Shown one piece after another: positions 63,883 to 64,000 of a stretch of DNA of 64,000 nucleotides. The position numbers were made by a program, and so were the translations under genes. Numbering within the stretch: position 1 is the stretch's first letter; the number at the start of each line of letters is the position of its first letter. This DNA is from an uncultured Paraprevotella sp. (lineage in GTDB: Bacteria; Bacteroidota; Bacteroidia; Bacteroidales; Bacteroidaceae): NCBI GenBank assembly GCA_944320765.1, contig CALUIS010000002.1, forward strand, positions 1 through 64,000. Reading direction: 5' to 3'. The notes below the pieces were generated by a model, which was not told the DNA's origin, ran no database searches, and saw only the letters and a list, made by a program, of their open reading frames with translations.

Positions 63883-64000
63883 TTAGTCCTCCATCAGTTT
63901 ACGGTAGCGCAGGCGTTTGGGTTCTTCCAGCCCGAGCCGCTTCATCTTGTTGCTCTCGTATTCCGAATAGCTGCCTTCGAAGAAGAACACTTCTCCGCCT
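63883..64000 (-). CDS. ettA: Energy-dependent translational throttle ABC-F protein EttA, 3' end only
   Basis: The last 38 residues before TAA: GGEVFFFEGSYSEYESNKMK and RLGLEEPKRLRYRKLMED. This is the characteristic carboxyl end of EttA-type ABC-F ATPases, which bind the ribosomal E site. The rest of the gene lies off the right edge. Confidence 0.85.
   Translation of the reverse strand, partial: GGEVFFFEGSYSEYESNKMKRLGLEEPKRLRYRKLMED

Overview
The window is chromosomal DNA from a fairly GC-rich member of the Bacteroidales (Bacteroidetes). The signs are the trp order B-E-G-D-C-F-A, a BspA-like leucine-rich repeat protein, fimbrillin/BACON-type lipoproteins, a DUF5686 outer-membrane protein, double-kinase sensors of the DUF5112/5113 kind, and many promoters of the Bacteroides type (TTTG or TTG, 18-21 bp, TAnnTTTG). 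The species cannot be named from the sequence. All functional statements rest on reading motifs by eye; no database search was run.

Layout. 1-1956: AT-richer end of an integrated element (partial tyrosine recombinase, four-HTH protein, phased CAAC repeats) abutting the 3' end of mnmE. 1939-6065: mnmE, a free-methionine-sulfoxide reductase, a nucleoside phosphorylase and a secreted PD40-type protein, all on the minus strand. 6109-8337: a broken PIN gene, a BspA-like protein and a mirror-image pair of structured hairpins. 8431-11139: an NtrY/NtrC-like two-component system. 11140-16768: repeat-rich gap, then an operon for a 57-residue peptide, a metzincin-type lipoprotein and a propeller lipoprotein. 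16845-25427: a tripartite ABC efflux operon behind a sigma-54-like promoter with two tandem palindromes. 25445-34886: small membrane proteins, a TtcA-like protein, a fused NfnAB-like flavoprotein, serS, an AspT-type transporter and a CNNM/CorC protein.

34896-41619: complete tryptophan operon with an attenuator whose leader peptide has three tandem Trp codons. 41642-44949: secreted protein, a group II intron remnant, then thiE-thiC under a TPP riboswitch. 45005-54115: rpsP, OPT transporter, DUF5686 protein, rarA, 22-bp tandem repeats, a cysteine-containing small protein and fhs. 54121-59712: a 1409-residue double histidine kinase, its LuxR-like response regulator and an AbgT-like membrane protein, translationally coupled. 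59771-64000: PcrA-type helicase, a second tyrosine recombinase, a SUI1-type factor and the end of ettA.

The most notable units are: the two-component system together with the efflux operon and its sigma-54 control region; the metzincin/propeller lipoprotein operon; the inverted hairpin pair at 8122-8337; the trp attenuator; and the group II intron remnant at 42263-42372.
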